Part shown: positions 22,618 to 34,733 of the stretch, in pieces | How positions within the stretch are numbered: position 1 is the first letter of the stretch | How the letters are laid out: each line of letters begins with the position of its first letter | From: Macrothele yani | Taxonomy: Eukaryota; Arthropoda; Arachnida; Araneae; Macrothelidae | Direction: 5' to 3' | Length of the DNA stretch: 64,000 nt | Assembly: GCA_039090855.1 (NCBI GenBank) | Contig: CM076990.1 | Location: 202,435,232-202,499,231 of the forward strand | Translations under genes and position numbers: made by a program | The notes under the pieces: generated by a model | The model's database searches: none | Told to the model about the DNA's origin: nothing | What the model saw: only the letters and a program-made list of their open reading frames with translations

Positions 22618-23012
22618 CTGAAAGAAAGTAAAAATATCACTGAAAAGATATTACATACAACATAAAACAATATCCTTGACACGTTACAGAACAAACAAAC
22701 AAAAAAAGAACTGGAGTTCCTAAATACCTGTAATAAATTATTACAACAGTCCTTTTTAAATCTTCGGTGAGCTCTTTTACAGAATAATTGAAGCTAAAAA
22801 TTGGGGAACAGTGTTTCTTATTCACGAGGCTGCCTGCAATCATTCCTCAAGTGAAGTACTTTCTTAACTTTTAAAACTCGGTTGTGCAACACAATGAAAG
22901 AGTACTAAACAGGTAACAGATTTTAATTGTTTGTGTGCAATTACTGAAGAGAAAGGAAAGATAACTAGGGAATCATAAAACACAATCCATTTAAGCAGTG
23001 AAATACTCTCCT

Positions 23013-23014
<2 letters not shown>
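22618..23014. other. intron, no feature seen
   Basis: Intron start region upstream of the exon acceptor; nothing recognised. Confidence 0.45.

Positions 23015-23065
<51 letters not shown>
23015..23065. repeat. (TC)n microsatellite
   Basis: About 25 uninterrupted TC units. Confidence 0.95.
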
Positions 23066-23068
<3 letters not shown>

Positions 23069-23299
23069 CGCCCATGGCGGGTTGAGTTTCGCAAAAACAA
23101 CTATACACCCTTGAGGATTACTGGCAAATTAATGCAGCCAGCTTGCCTTTCCTCTGCTGCACACAGATAAAGGACAAAGTGTGCCAGGGCCGACTTCACA
23201 GGAAATCATCTGAGCATTCGCATCCCCAAACACAGGGAGTCTGCAGAAAACCCCAGAAAAACAGCAGACTAGATGGTCGGCAGGACCAAGATTTCTCCT

Positions 23300-23560
23300 C
23301 AGTTATATAGAAATAATTACTGAAATGGCAATGGGCGGGACATGTTGTCAGAAGAACAGACCACTGATGGACAACTGAAATTTTAGACTGGATTCCAAGG
23401 GACAGAAGAAGACCCCACGGGAGATGGATGGATGAAATTCGAAAGCATGCCGGAGTGACATGGAGGAGATGGGCTCGAGATAGACAATTGCAGAAGAAAC
23501 TTGGGGAGACCTTCATCCAGCAGTGTATTGATAATGGTGGATGATGATGAATGATGATAT
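23300..23560 (+). mobile_element. RTE-B 3' fragment B0
   Basis: Matches the end of the RTE-B ORF (the WAGH-like tggcaatgggcgggacatg block, wipRDR-like, then the LGETFIQQ-like end) and stops at gataatggtggatgatgatg, the RTE-B tail. Diverged from B1 and frame-broken. Confidence 0.8.
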
Positions 23561-24515
23561 AGAAATATTTCCACAACAAAAAGAATAACAGAACACCTGC
23601 ATAATGTGGTTAGCTAACACAAGTTGTGTGTGGTACGGAAGGTGGATATTTCTGGAAGTTATTCAAGCCCTTGTCTATCAGCCATCCAGTCTGAGGTCTT
23701 TCCAAGGTTTTCTGTAGATTCCCTGAGAATGAAAATGTGAATGCGTGGATGGTTCCCTGCAAAGTAAACAACAGGCATACTTTGCCCATGGTTCACAATA
23801 GCTTTGCACAATCCACCCAATTCGGATATACACTGCATTTAATATTTCTGTCACAACTTCCTTTGGTGTGGGTAGTAATGGATTGAAATCAGTCTGAAAT
23901 GCCATTTCAGCAAGAAAATAATGACACACTTTCTGAAGATATAATATACATCCAATCACTTGCACAACTCACATCAAAGAACACTGAAGGTGAAAACACT
24001 CTAGGCATGTAAACAGTTCTGCTCTAAATGGCAGTCATAACTACCACTTCATTGCTGTACTCGTGTAACTCTTCCTCCTAATGGGTGAAAAACCTTCCAC
24101 TTACAGATACCCTATTTATGGGAGAGGGAGGGGTATGAAAGAAACAGTAAGTGCTTCACAGCAGGATGTTTGTTATCAACCCCTCGCTGAGAGAGATTAT
24201 TGTTGTTTTGGTCTGTGGTTGATACCTACATTGGTTTATGTGTTCAGAAAGAGGGAGACACCACTCTAATTTCATGTGTGAGGAGGTTTTCATATGTGAT
24301 GGTAGAAGCACCTACAATTTTGCAGTTTTTCCTGTTGTACGCTCATCAACTCACACAAGGCTGAAAAGAAATCCACATTTTACACTCCCTAGCATGAGAT
24401 AAGGAGGAGAGATGTATTAAAAAAAAAAAGCACTAAAGCATAATTCATTAATTCAAAATAAAAATTTTCAAACAGCAAATCACAAACCACTATAAATCGT
24501 GCACACAATGAAAGG
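23561..24515. other. intron, no feature seen
   Basis: No recognised coding, RNA or repeat. Confidence 0.45.
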
Positions 24516-24790
24516 GCAGGCTGAATCCTTGCATTTCTCCAAATGACCTATTCACCTATAATCACACATGAATCCTTACATTCCTTCAAATGACCTATTC
24601 ACCTATAATCACACATGAGTCCTTGCATTCCAGGCTGAATCCTTGCTTTCCTCCAAATGATCTATTCACCTATAATCATGCATGAATCCTTGCATCCCAG
24701 ACTGAATCTTTGAATGTGACCTATTCACCTATAATCACACATGAATCCTTGCATTCCTCCAAATGGCCTATTCACCAATAATCACTCAGG
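24516..24790. repeat. irregular minisatellite
   Basis: Five occurrences of a CTATTCACCTATAATCA-type core, spaced about 45, 68, 59 and 47 nt. Each follows a tgaatccttgcat-type segment. Unit length varies by loss or gain of a ccaggctgaatcc piece. Confidence 0.8.
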
Positions 24791-25330
24791 TTTCAAGACT
24801 TTATTTAAGCAACCGCTAGGCTCCCATGCTAATAATCAATGATGAGGAGACATTCCAAATTCTTTATAGCTCAATGTCTGCCATAAATGATTCATGAAAC
24901 AATCTGTTTTAATATCGTGAATGACAGTTGAAATTTATGTTGCTGAAAATTATTATAAACCACACCTAGTTAAACACAGCATTTCACACTATTACATATT
25001 TTCAAAATTGAGTTTAATATCATGGCAATATAATCTGAAAATATGGTATTATGAATCTGAAAATGGTAGTAGAGCAGTCCACATTTAAAATAATTCCCAA
25101 AATATAACATCTGGCTGACAACATCAGAAACTCTACTTCATCACAAATTTAGAAATTCCTACCAAACTTCACTCTAAGTCAGGATAACATTTCTATGGCA
25201 CAAGTTTGGAATCGCTAGATCAAGAGCATCATCAAGATAATATTAAAAAATTAGCAAAGCACTATTAAATCACATTAGAGTCTAAACACTATTAACACAA
25301 GTCAGTTACACTACTCAGTCAACTGGATAC

Positions 25331-25404
25331 ACAAATTTAATGAACAAAAAATAACTGTAATGAATAAATGTAGTTAGATGTGATTAAATATATGGCAATA
25401 CATG
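25331..25404. repeat. outer end of long inverted repeat, left arm
   Basis: Starts acaaatttaatgaac and is the reverse complement of sequence ending at 42986. The arm resumes at 28584 after LINE copy B1. Confidence 0.75.
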
Positions 25405-28400
25405 TCAGGTGATGCGTAACATCACAGCCTCTCCTTGACAAATGTCAACCCCGCCTTCTCGTGGTGCATCCTGTTCCCACTAAAGGGGCTCTGACGACCG
25501 CCCATAGCAGTATAACTATACCATCGGGATTAGAGGAAATTCTATCCCACACTCACCAACCCGCTTGGCCAGCGGGGTGAGTTATGGCCAAACCCCTCCA
25601 AAATGACTCCACAACTTAAATCTTGGCCCTCAGTCTCCGGCAGCTGGAATGTACCTGGCCAAGGCAGCGGCCAGTGCGACATGAAGGCAGAGGGTGCTAA
25701 GAATCCCCGGAGGACCGGACTAGGCTGCCATCTGATGCTGACCTTGGCAACGTACAATGGACGCTCCCTATCTTCTGATTCAAGGCTTCTTGAATTGGAA
25801 GAGGAACTACAAAGGATCAAGTGGGACATCGTGGGGCTAAGTGAGGTAAGGAGAAAAGGAGAAGATCTCATCGAACTGAAAAGTGGACATCTCTTCTACT
25901 ATCGTGGGACAGATACTGGCAGAACTAGTGGTGTTGGATTTATAATAAACAAGAAACTGAAGGATAAAGTGGTAGAAGTTGAAAGTTCCTCTGACAGAAC
26001 TGCACGACTCGTTATCCAACTATCGAGAAGATACCAGGCTCAGATTATTCAAACTTATGCACCCACCACAAGTCATCCTGAAGAAGAAATTGAAGAATTT
26101 TATGAGGAAATTTGTCATCTAAATAATAAAGGTAAGCAGCACTTGAAAATAATTATGGGAGATTTCAATGCAAAAATAGGGCAACGGCAACAGAATGAAA
26201 CTTCAGTAGGTAAATTCGGTCACGGCAACAGAAACCAGCGTGGAAATACTCTCGTTGAGTTTGCAGAGGCAGAAGGGTTTTTCATCTTGAACTCCTTCTT
26301 CAAGAAAAAGCCACACAGGAAATGGACATGGAGACATCCAAATGGGACGACAAGTGAAATTGATTTTATTATGTGTAACAAAAAATTCGTCATAGAAGAC
26401 TGCAGTGTGCTAAACAAGTTCAACACAGGTAGTGACCATAGATTGGTGAGATGTAAGATGCACCTCAACACTAAACTTGAACGTGGCAAGCTCATAAGAC
26501 AAACAAAATCTATTGACATAACCAACCTTAAAAAACACCATAATACCTTCAAGTTGGAACTGAAGAACAGGTTCTCTGCTTTAGAAGGCCTAACATCGGA
26601 AGAAGTGGACATCTCTGAAGTTAACAGAAAAGTAACCAAAGCTCTTATGGAAACAGCAACAAAATTAGCTGGGTCTAAGAACAAGTTGCATGTAAATAAA
26701 TTATCAGGAAAAACGAAAATGCTGATGCAAAAAAGAAGAGAGATGAGGACAACTAAAGAAGATGTGACTTCCAAAGTGGAATATATAGAGCTATGCAAGA
26801 CAGTACGAAAAAGTATCACTGAAGACGTAAGAAAATTCAACTGTGAACTAGTGAGGAAAGCAATTGAAAACAACCAAAGCCTAAAGATAGCAAAGGGACA
26901 TCTCAGTAAGGGAAGAAAACAGATTATGGCACTGAGAAAAGAAGATGGTTCTGTAACAAGAAATAGAGGCGAAATTTTGACAAGAGTGAAAGATTTCTAC
27001 TCCAAATTATATGAAAGGGATGATACATGCACTCCAGACATCATGAAAGATACCAGTACCAGAGTTCCTCCAGTCCTTCCAGCAGAAGTTGCACATGCAA
27101 TCAAGAACATGAAGCGGGGAAAAGCTCCAGGAGAAGATGGAATTACTGTAGACATCATACAAGAAGCAAGTGGAGAAATCGAAACAGTACTCGCTCAAAT
27201 TTTCACTCGATGCCTTAATGAAGGAAAGATTCCTGAGGATTGGAACACCGCTACAATGATCCTGCTACATAAGAAAGGTGACATTGAGGATCTCGGAAAC
27301 TACAGACCTATCAGCCTCCTATCAGTAGTTTATAAAATCTTCACTAAAGTTCTTTCACACCGCTTGAAGGTAACACTGGACATGGCTCAACCGAGAGAAC
27401 AAGCTGGATTCAGGAGTGGCTACAGCACAATAGATCATATCCACATACTGAAAGAACTAATTGAAAGAGTGAGGGAATATGAACTTCCATTATGCATGGC
27501 TTTTATTGATTTTGAAAAGGTCTTTGATTCGGTGAAACCATCAGCAGTTACAATGGTTTTAAAATCCTGCGGTACTGAAGATGCATACATTAATATTATT
27601 AATAACATCTATGAAAATGCAAGTGCAAAGATTAGGCTGTTTGAAAATACAACACACATAAAAATTGGAAAGGGAGTGAGACAAGGTGACACCATATCTC
27701 CGAAGCTCTTTAATGCCACATTGGAAAATGTCTTTCAATCACTGAACTGGGAAAACAAAGGGATAAAGATTAATAGAGATTATCTAACCCACCTTCGTTT
27801 TGCTGATGACGTAGTCATTTTTGCAACTAGCCCATCAGAGCTGCAGAGTATGATCCAGGAACTTGCTGACAAGAGTAAAGAAGTGGGATTAAAAATGAAC
27901 TTTCAGAAGACAAAAGTGATGTTCAATGCTTTTACAAGAAATGAAGATTTATCGATTGATGGAGAAAAGCTGGAGATAACAGACACGTACGTTTATCTTG
28001 GACAGCAGATATCAAGTGAGGGTCACATTGATGAAGAAATTAATCGGCGTACAAAACTTGCCTGGAGAGCTTTTGGAAGAAACAGCATAATTTTCAAGAG
28101 CAATATGCCATTATGTCTTAAAAGAAAAGTGTTTGATCAATGCATCCTTCCAGTGCTTACGTATGGTGCAGAGACGTGGACCTTAACTAAAAGAGACATA
28201 CAAAGGCTGCAGACAACTCAAAGCAGCATGGAGAGGTGCATGCTTGGTGTAACCAGAAGAGATAAGAAAAGGAACTCGTGGATCCGAAAAATGACAAGAG
28301 TGGAAGACATCATGATCAGAGTTAAATCCCTGAAATGGCAATGGGCTGGACATACTGCCAGAAGAACAGACCATCGATGGACAGCCGAAATTTTAGATTG

Positions 28401-28583
28401 GATTCCAAGGGACAGGAAAAGATCCAGAAGAAGACCACATGGGAGATGGGTGGATGAAATTCGAAAGTATGCAGGGGTGACATGGAGGAGACTGGCACAA
28501 GACAGACCGTTGTGGAGGAAACTTGGGGAGACCTTCGTCCAGCAGTGGATTGATAATGGTTGACAATGATGATGATGATGACA
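25405..28583 (+). mobile_element. RTE-B LINE copy B1, apparently intact
   Basis: About 3.18 kb: a 5' leader of about 200 nt, one long ORF (25603-28563), then a short gatgatgatgatg tail. Flanks both read ACATGT. The opposite inverted-repeat arm (near 42915) shows the uninterrupted site, so this is a clean insertion. It lacks about 12 nt (GGGATGTAAGGT) present at the 5' end of copies B3 and B6. Confidence 0.9.
25603..28563 (+). CDS. RTE-B endonuclease-reverse transcriptase, 986 aa
   Basis: Single intact ORF. The N-terminal half has an APE-type endonuclease: TLATYNGRSL near residue 48, GLSEVRRKG near 77, QTYAPTTSHPEEE near 150, GDFNAKIG with Asp187 and Asn189, and SDHRLV at 277-279. The central region has reverse transcriptase: NYRPISLLSVVYKIFTKVL, QAGFRSGYSTIDHI, FIDFEKVFDS with Asp636, KGVRQGDTISPKLF, and FADDVVIFA with Asp735/736. 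The C-terminus has YGAETWTL and WQWAGHTARR blocks and ends LWRKLGETFVQQWIDNG. Such proteins nick DNA and copy their own mRNA at the nick. Motif A reads EKVFDS where B4-B6 have EKAFDS or EKDFDS. Length suits the RTE clade. No nonsense change seen; activity is untested. Confidence 0.92.
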   Translation: MTPQLKSWPSVSGSWNVPGQGSGQCDMKAEGAKNPRRTGLGCHLMLTLATYNGRSLSSDSRLLELEEELQRIKWDIVGLSEVRRKGEDLIELKSGHLFYYRGTDTGRTSGVGFIINKKLKDKVVEVESSSDRTARLVIQLSRRYQAQIIQTYAPTTSHPEEEIEEFYEEICHLNNKGKQHLKIIMGDFNAKIGQRQQNETSVGKFGHGNRNQRGNTLVEFAEAEGFFILNSFFKKKPHRKWTWRHPNGTTSEIDFIMCNKKFVIEDCSVLNKFNTGSDHRLVRCKMHLNTKLERGKLIRQTKSIDITNLKKHHNTFKLELKNRFSALEGLTSEEVDISEVNRKVTKALMETATKLAGSKNKLHVNKLSGKTKMLMQKRREMRTTKEDVTSKVEYIELCKTVRKSITEDVRKFNCELVRKAIENNQSLKIAKGHLSKGRKQIMALRKEDGSVTRNRGEILTRVKDFYSKLYERDDTCTPDIMKDTSTRVPPVLPAEVAHAIKNMKRGKAPGEDGITVDIIQEASGEIETVLAQIFTRCLNEGKIPEDWNTATMILLHKKGDIEDLGNYRPISLLSVVYKIFTKVLSHRLKVTLDMAQPREQAGFRSGYSTIDHIHILKELIERVREYELPLCMAFIDFEKVFDSVKPSAVTMVLKSCGTEDAYINIINNIYENASAKIRLFENTTHIKIGKGVRQGDTISPKLFNATLENVFQSLNWENKGIKINRDYLTHLRFADDVVIFATSPSELQSMIQELADKSKEVGLKMNFQKTKVMFNAFTRNEDLSIDGEKLEITDTYVYLGQQISSEGHIDEEINRRTKLAWRAFGRNSIIFKSNMPLCLKRKVFDQCILPVLTYGAETWTLTKRDIQRLQTTQSSMERCMLGVTRRDKKRNSWIRKMTRVEDIMIRVKSLKWQWAGHTARRTDHRWTAEILDWIPRDRKRSRRRPHGRWVDEIRKYAGVTWRRLAQDRPLWRKLGETFVQQWIDNG

Positions 28584-29240
28584 TGTGGCTACTTATACAT
28601 AGAACAATGCATTGTTACAAAGCACTAATTTTACCATCAAGTGACACATTCTTGGGGAAATTCTACCTTTCAGCACACACAGAAAGTTTCACTGCATCAT
28701 TTGCAGTCAGAACCACATACAGTATTCTACATATATAATGCCTCAGGCATTCTGTTGGACAAAATCTCTCTCACTATGTTTCTTTCTGTGATGCATATCA
28801 GGAATAATAGTGCATAAAGATTAATGTCTTGGCACACACTGACATACATGTTGAATGATAATACACTCTTGCACATTTAATGGACAAAACAAGCACTATG
28901 AACACACCACACAAACAATACACATTGATAGTAATGGTATGTAGCTCACATAATAAGGTACATTGAACAAACTGTCGCTGAACTGCTTCATCTTCACCAC
29001 CATACCTGTTCTAAGGTGTCACAGCCTTCCTCAGCACCATGTTTACATATGAACAGACATTCTACTCTAGAGATTAAGACAGCTGCATCCATGGAACTGG
29101 CTAACTTGAACACTAGCTCTTTTCCAAGGTGTCACAGCCTTTTTCATCATCATTCTTACTTATGAATGCAGGTGTCAAAAAATCAGCTAGTCTTACACCT
29201 GGGACTATCTGTCTTGTGTTCGGACAAGAGCAAATTTTTC
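28584..29240. repeat. long inverted repeat, left arm main part
   Basis: The reverse complement matches 42262-42915 or so with small indels; examples are gtggctact, cattctgttggacaaaatct and ggtgtcacagcctt. Non-coding. Together with 25331-25404 it forms an arm of about 0.73 kb. Confidence 0.8.
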
Positions 29241-29251
29241 ATATATATATA

Positions 29252-30136
29252 GGTTCGGCTATTTGAGAATACAGCACCAATAAAAATTAGAAAGGGAGTG
29301 AGACAAGGTGACATAATATCTCCCAAACTCTTTAATGCCACATTGCAAAATGTCTTTCAATCACTGAACTGGGAAAACAAAGGGATAAAGATTAATGGAG
29401 GTTATTTATCCTACCTTTGTTTTGCTGGTGATGTAGTCATTTTTGCCACTACCGCTTCAGAGCTGCAGAGTATGATCCAGGAACTTGCTGACAGAAGTAA
29501 AGAAGTGGGATTAAAAATGAACTTCCAGAAGATAAAAGTGATGTACAATGCTTTTACAAGAAATGAAGATTTATTGATTAATGGGGAAAAGCTGGAGATA
29601 ACCAATACCTACATTTACCTTGGACAGCAGATATCAAGTGAGGGTCACATTGATGAAAAGATTAATCGGCATAAAAAAACTTGGAAGGAGAGCTTTAGGA
29701 AGAAATGGTACAATTTTTAAGAGCAATATGCCATTATGTCTTAAAAGAGAAGTGTTTGATCAATGCATCCTTCCAGTGCTTACATATGGTGCAGAGACGT
29801 GGACATTAACTAGAAAAGACATACAAAGACTGCAGACAACTGAAAGAAGCCTGGAGAGGTGCATGCTTGGTGTAACCAGGAAACATAAGAAGAGGAACTT
29901 GTGGACCAAAAAAATGACACAAGTGGAAGACATCATGATCAGAGCAAAATCCCTGAAATGCAATGGGCTAGACATATTGCCAGAAGAACAGACCATCAAT
30001 GGACAACCAGAATCATCGACTGGATTCCAAGGGACAGGAAAAGACTCAGATGAAGACCACATGGGAGATAAGTGGATGAAATTCGAAAGTATGTAGGAGT
30101 AACATGGAAGAGATACAAGATAGAATGTTGTGGAAG
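29252..30136 (+). mobile_element. RTE-B copy B2, truncated at both ends
   Basis: Begins mid-RT (ggttcggctatttgag, just upstream of the RQGD block) right after an (AT)5 tract and ends before the ORF end at ttgtggaag, where another (AT)n begins. It has a frameshift near 29690 and FAGDVVIFA in place of FADD, so a catalytic Asp is lost. Confidence 0.88.
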
Positions 30137-30162
30137 ATATATATATATATATATATATATAT
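30137..30162. repeat. (AT)n tract
   Basis: Separates B2 from the palindromic Penelope element. Confidence 0.95.
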
Positions 30163-32631
30163 CACATGCATTTAGACAGTCACTTATATACATTGACACA
30201 CATGAAAGAAATGAAGTTAAAACCCCAGTATAAAGGGAAGTACAAAAGTAAAATGAGATGATATATGGAATACATTTAAAAAAGTTAACTCTCCAGGAAC
30301 TACCCGTAAAAAAAGAGCAATACCTGTTAAATTAGACTGTTCTCCTCAGGGGAACACCAGCCTAAGGGTGACCTTTCGAAACAGGAAACCGGTTTGTAAT
30401 ATACAAAAACCGCCTGTGTGTCCCCTAGGTCACCGAATTACAATAATGAATCAATTTGAACAAAAATCAATGACAGAACAAATGAACGTAAGATGAAATG
30501 TACAGAAATATTAAGCAGTAAAAATTCAAATATGTTCAACCTTCTTACCTTTCAACAGTTACAAGTATCCGAAAAGAACAATCCAACAGATAAGGAGCAG
30601 CATGTCCTTCCATCAATCATGACCGCTCAAACTGAAAATGCTAGACAAGCAATCCCACAAGATAACCCACAGGGGAGTATTGGTTATGGTTAAAGTGACA
30701 GTAAGTGTAGAAACGACAAAGAATTAATTAGAAATCTTCAGCCACATGTGACCCACCATGTTGCACTTGCGAAAAAAAGAAAATAGTTTAATATTGTAAT
30801 ATCATTTGTTAGTGATGTGCCAAATATTTATAGCTGAATGTTTGTCAAAAAATCGCTTAGATACCTCGCTATTCAACAATTGAAGAAAAACCCTTAGCAG
30901 AAACCTTGGAGGGTAGTTATTGGACAAAAATGTCTTAAATAGTCTTCTTAAATTTGTTAACAAAACCTCTGAGTTATTACATATTTGAATACTTCTACAA
31001 AATGCAGAAATTATTAAACTTCTCAGTACATTTTTTGATATATTTGAGTTCCAGTGGATATAGTAGTTGACATTGAAATTACAGTTACCTCTTTTGTCAT
31101 ATATATTGATACAACCGGCGAATCCTCAGCGTGTCGTACATCCAACTCCAGGAATTGGACCCGGTTTTCATTAGAATTCCTTGTCTCTAGGGTAAGATAC
31201 TTTGGGTATATTTCCAATGACTGGGCTTCAAAATCACAGTAGTTGAAGGTAATTATATCATCAATGTATCAGAACATTGTTTGGTTTGAGTTCACAAGGG
31301 AGGTTGCAAAGTTTTTTTCATATGTGTACAGGTATATATTGGTGAGAAGACTTGAAAACGAGGTACCCATAGGTATCCTCGAACTTGAAAAAACAAGTGC
31401 TTGCCCATTCCCAGATAGTTGTTTAAAACACATAGGGCTGTTAAGTTTGTCCAATAGTTCTTAATCGTCAAAAGGTTCTTAAAATCTCGAAAAAGTGAGT
31501 TGTATACATTCTCAAGGTCTTTTAAGTCTATGGACGTGAATAAGTTTTTGAAGTCAAATGTCCGGATAAGTAATTTTTCACATACTCGAGACTTCTCCAG
31601 GAATTCCAGCACTTGTCTATTGCTATTTATAATCCATGGCACAGTAATGTTTTGCAATAGACAAAAGACATAACTATAACTTCAATATATGACAAAAGAC
31701 GTAACTATAGCTTCAATGTCAACTACTATATCCACTGCAACTCAAATATATCAAAAAATGTACTGAGAAATTTAATATTTTTTGCATTTTGTAGAAGTAT
31801 TCAAATATGTAATAACTCAGAGGTTTTTTTAACAAATTTGAGAAGACTATTTAAGACATTTTTGTCCAATAACTACCCTCCAAGGTTTCTGCTAAGGGTT
31901 TTTCATCGATTGTTGAATAGCGAGGTATCTAGGCAATTTTTTGACAAACATTCAGCTATAAATATTTGGCCCATCACTAACAAATGACCTTACAATATTA
32001 AACGATTTTCTTTTTTTGCAAGTGCCACATGGTGGGTCACATGTGGCTGAAGATTTCTAATTAATACTTTGTTGTTTCTACACTTACTGTCACTTTAACC
32101 GTAACCAATACTCCTCTGTGGGTTATCTTGTGGGATTGCGTGTCTAGCATTTTCAGTATGAACGGTCAGGAGGATGGGAGGACATGCTGCTCCTTATCTG
32201 TTGGATTGTTCTTTCCGGATACTTGTAACTGTTGAAAGGTAAGAAGGTTGAACAAGTTTGATTTTTTACTGCTTAATGTTTCTGTACATTTCGTCTTTCG
32301 TTCACTTGTTCTGTCATTGATTTTCGTTCAAATTGATTCATTATTGTAATTCGGTGACTTAGGGGACACACAGGTGGTTTTTGTGTATTACAAACCAGTT
32401 TCCTGTTTCGAAAGATCACCCTTAGGCTGGTGTTCCCCTTAGAAGAACAGTCTAATTTAACAGGTATTGCACTTTTTTTATGGGTAGTTCCTGGAGAGGA
32501 GAGTTAACTTTTTTAATGTATTCCATATATCATCTCATTTTACTTTTGTACTTCCCTTTATACTAGGGTTTTAACTTCATTTCTTTCATGTGTGTCAATG
32601 TATATAAGTGACTGTCTAAATGCATGTGATA
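30161..32631. mobile_element. palindromic Penelope-like element PLE1
   Basis: Two arms of about 950 nt (30161-31107 and 31683-32631) are inverted copies ending in atcacatgcatttagac. A 575-nt spacer lies between them. Spacer plus left arm encode a Penelope RT on minus. The right arm carries a second copy of the RT C-terminus on plus (FNVNYYIHCNSNISKN and LFKTFLSNNYPPRFLLRVF). No GIY-YIG domain is seen in either arm. Confidence 0.8.
30790..31660 (-). pseudogene. Penelope reverse transcriptase, broken
   Basis: On minus: FDFKNLFTSIDLKDL (motif A region, near 31545), a GMGKHLFFQ/G-block corrupted by frame changes near 31380, ANIYMYRYEKNF-like sequence near 31330, then YIDDIITFNYCDFE (motif C, near 31268), RVQFLELDVR (FLD block), WNSNISKNVLRSLI, and LRRLFKTFLSNNYPPRFLL. 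Several frame shifts and a stop before YIDD. PLE RTs are related to telomerase. The N-terminal RT part is absent. Confidence 0.8.
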
Positions 32632-34163
32632 TTATTATAGAACCCAATTTTGATAAGCTGCTGTGGCGCTGTCTTATGGTACTTCTGTATATTTTCATTA
32701 ATTCATATTTTGTGATTCTGTTTTTGAATAACTTTACTGTCCATATATATATATATATATATATACTATTAAGAAGAGACAAATGCAATAACAGTTTTTC
32801 AACCAATATTCCAAAAACAACATAGTAAAACTCATATACTGACAGGTATCAGTAAAAAGAGGATAAAAAAATAGCAAACTGAATGTAGAAAGTGTCGAGA
32901 ATGCCGAGCCTTGGCTTTATCAAGGACCAGCAAAACTCTGCATTTTCTCACTTCCACAAAGACCTAGTTGGAAATGGGTTTCTGCAAAGCCATAGATGCA
33001 AGTAACATGCGCACCAAAAAAAATTAAAAATATATATATATCATAACCTCCTCAGAGTTGCATGTCAAAACACAATATAATATTATTTTTGCATGCATCT
33101 ATAGCTTTCCTGGCCCAACCCATGCTCGTCATCTGCTGCTAAAAAACAGAAAAACGATTACAAAAAAACACAAGCTGAGAGAGTGACTGATTGAATCATA
33201 AGGACTATTCAGGAATAACACAATGCCAAGTAACCTAGCCGCCTAAGAGAGAATTTAAACTAGAATAGCAATACTAAAGTATTACAGATTCTAATGCTTT
33301 GCAGGGAAAAATCGCTTATTCAAAAATGCCATATAATAAAGAATAATATTTTTTTTAGAAGAACAGATTCCTGAAAGTGAACTGGAATTTTGAACTCCCT
33401 TCTCCTCAACAACTGACATGACATGAACAAAAAAATATTAATAACAAACTAAAAAATGCTTTGTGAAGATTATTTGATTTTAACAATTAGTTGCAATATA
33501 TACAAAGTATTCCAGAAGTGCTTTAAGTGCTTAATAATGTAGCAATTATGTTCTTTCCGACATTGAAACACATCGTTGACTACAAGAACTATAAAACGGT
33601 CAGCTACTTAGCCCAAATGCCCTAAAAACCGCTAAAATTCCAAGTAAAGTGAAAGAGAAAAAAAACCACAAAGTTTACTGACATGCATGCACCTAAATGC
33701 CAGATGCGAAAAAAAGAAAAGACAGCTTAAAAAGTTCTTAAATAGAACTTGGAACTCCCAAACTTCAAGAACAAAGAAGAGAGCTTACCTCTTATGTAAC
33801 TTTTCGGCCACTAAAGACAAAAAAACATGGCCGAACTTTCTCCCCTAACTTTCTCTTTGGCCATGCCCTAGATGCGGGATGCAGCTTGGGACGGTCTGAA
33901 GGCTCCTACACACTGAAAAGGAATCTACCAGCGGAGTTTTAAACAAGAGAAATATGCCACTAAGAATGTTCTGTTTGTTCAGAAATAGTAGAATTAACTC
34001 TCCAGAATACATGAAAAATAACATCAAATACACATGCAGTGTATTTAATAACATTTATATGTATTTAATTACCTTAGTGAACTTCTACAAACAATTTATA
34101 ATCCTATTCATTTTAACGCTAGTTATACTATTTTTAGTTTAGTTATTCTAGTGAGTGAATATA
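32632..34163. other. spacer, no gene seen
   Basis: Contains an (AT)n tract at 32743-32765 and a short one near 33031. On minus, near 33785-33900, there is a GC-richer patch ending in a donor-like AGAG|gtaagc, but no acceptor or open frame supports an exon. Confidence 0.45.
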
Positions 34164-34733
34164 TAGTTTCCTTTTTATTTATTATAAATCCAACACCACT
34201 AGTTCTGCCAGTATCTGTCCCACGATAGTAGAGGAGATGTCCACTTTTCAGTTCAATGAGATCTTCTCCTTCTCTCCTTACCTCACTTAGCCCGATGATG
34301 TCCCATTTGATCCTTTGTAGTTCCTCTTCCAATTCAAGAAGCCTTGAATCAGAAGATAGGGAGCATCCATTATACGTAGCCAAGGTCAGCATCAGATGGC
34401 AGCCTAGTCCGGTTCTCCGGGGATTCTTAGCACCCTCTGCCTTAATGTCGCACTGTCCGCTGCCTTGGCCAGGTACATTCCAGCTGCCGGAGACTGAGGG
34501 CCAAGATTTAAGTTGTGGAGTCATTTTGGAGGGGTTTGGCCATAACTCACCACGCTGGCCAAGCGGGTTGGTGAGTGTGGGATAGCATTTCTTCTAATCC
34601 CGATGGTATAGTTATACTGCTATTGGCGGTCGTCAGAGCCCCTTTAGTGGGAACAGGATGCACCACGAGAAGGCGGGGTTGACATTTGTCAAGGAGAGGC
34701 TGTGATGTTACGCATCACCTGACCTTACATCCC
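34164..34733 (-). mobile_element. RTE-B copy B3, 5' part only
   Basis: On minus it begins GGGATGTAAGGTCAGG right after (AT)n. It includes the full leader and the first 116 or so codons, through YYRGTDTGRTSGVGFIINK, then stops matching near 34164. Missing the 3' end is unusual for a LINE and implies later deletion or template switching. Confidence 0.88.

Noticed and set aside
22456..22665. 69-codon plus-strand ORF
   Set aside because: Antisense of the exon at 22218-22617.
22864..23100. Arg-Glu repeat peptide on minus
   Set aside because: Translation of the (TC)n microsatellite, no support for a gene.
24516..24790. CRISPR array
   Set aside because: Repeats are imperfect, spacing is irregular and the context is an animal intron; it is a minisatellite.
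26220..26873. 217-codon open frame on minus within B1
   Set aside because: Antisense shadow of the RTE-B ORF; similar antisense frames recur in every copy and follow the sense codons.
32300..32480. Hammerhead motif in the palindromic Penelope element
   Set aside because: A CTGAGGA-like string occurs in the left arm complement, but no stem II followed by GAA could be found.
33785..33900. First exon of another minus-strand gene (start-like ATG and gtaagc donor)
   Set aside because: The frame from the ATG stops after about 17 codons and there is no acceptor or homology; kept only as a note.
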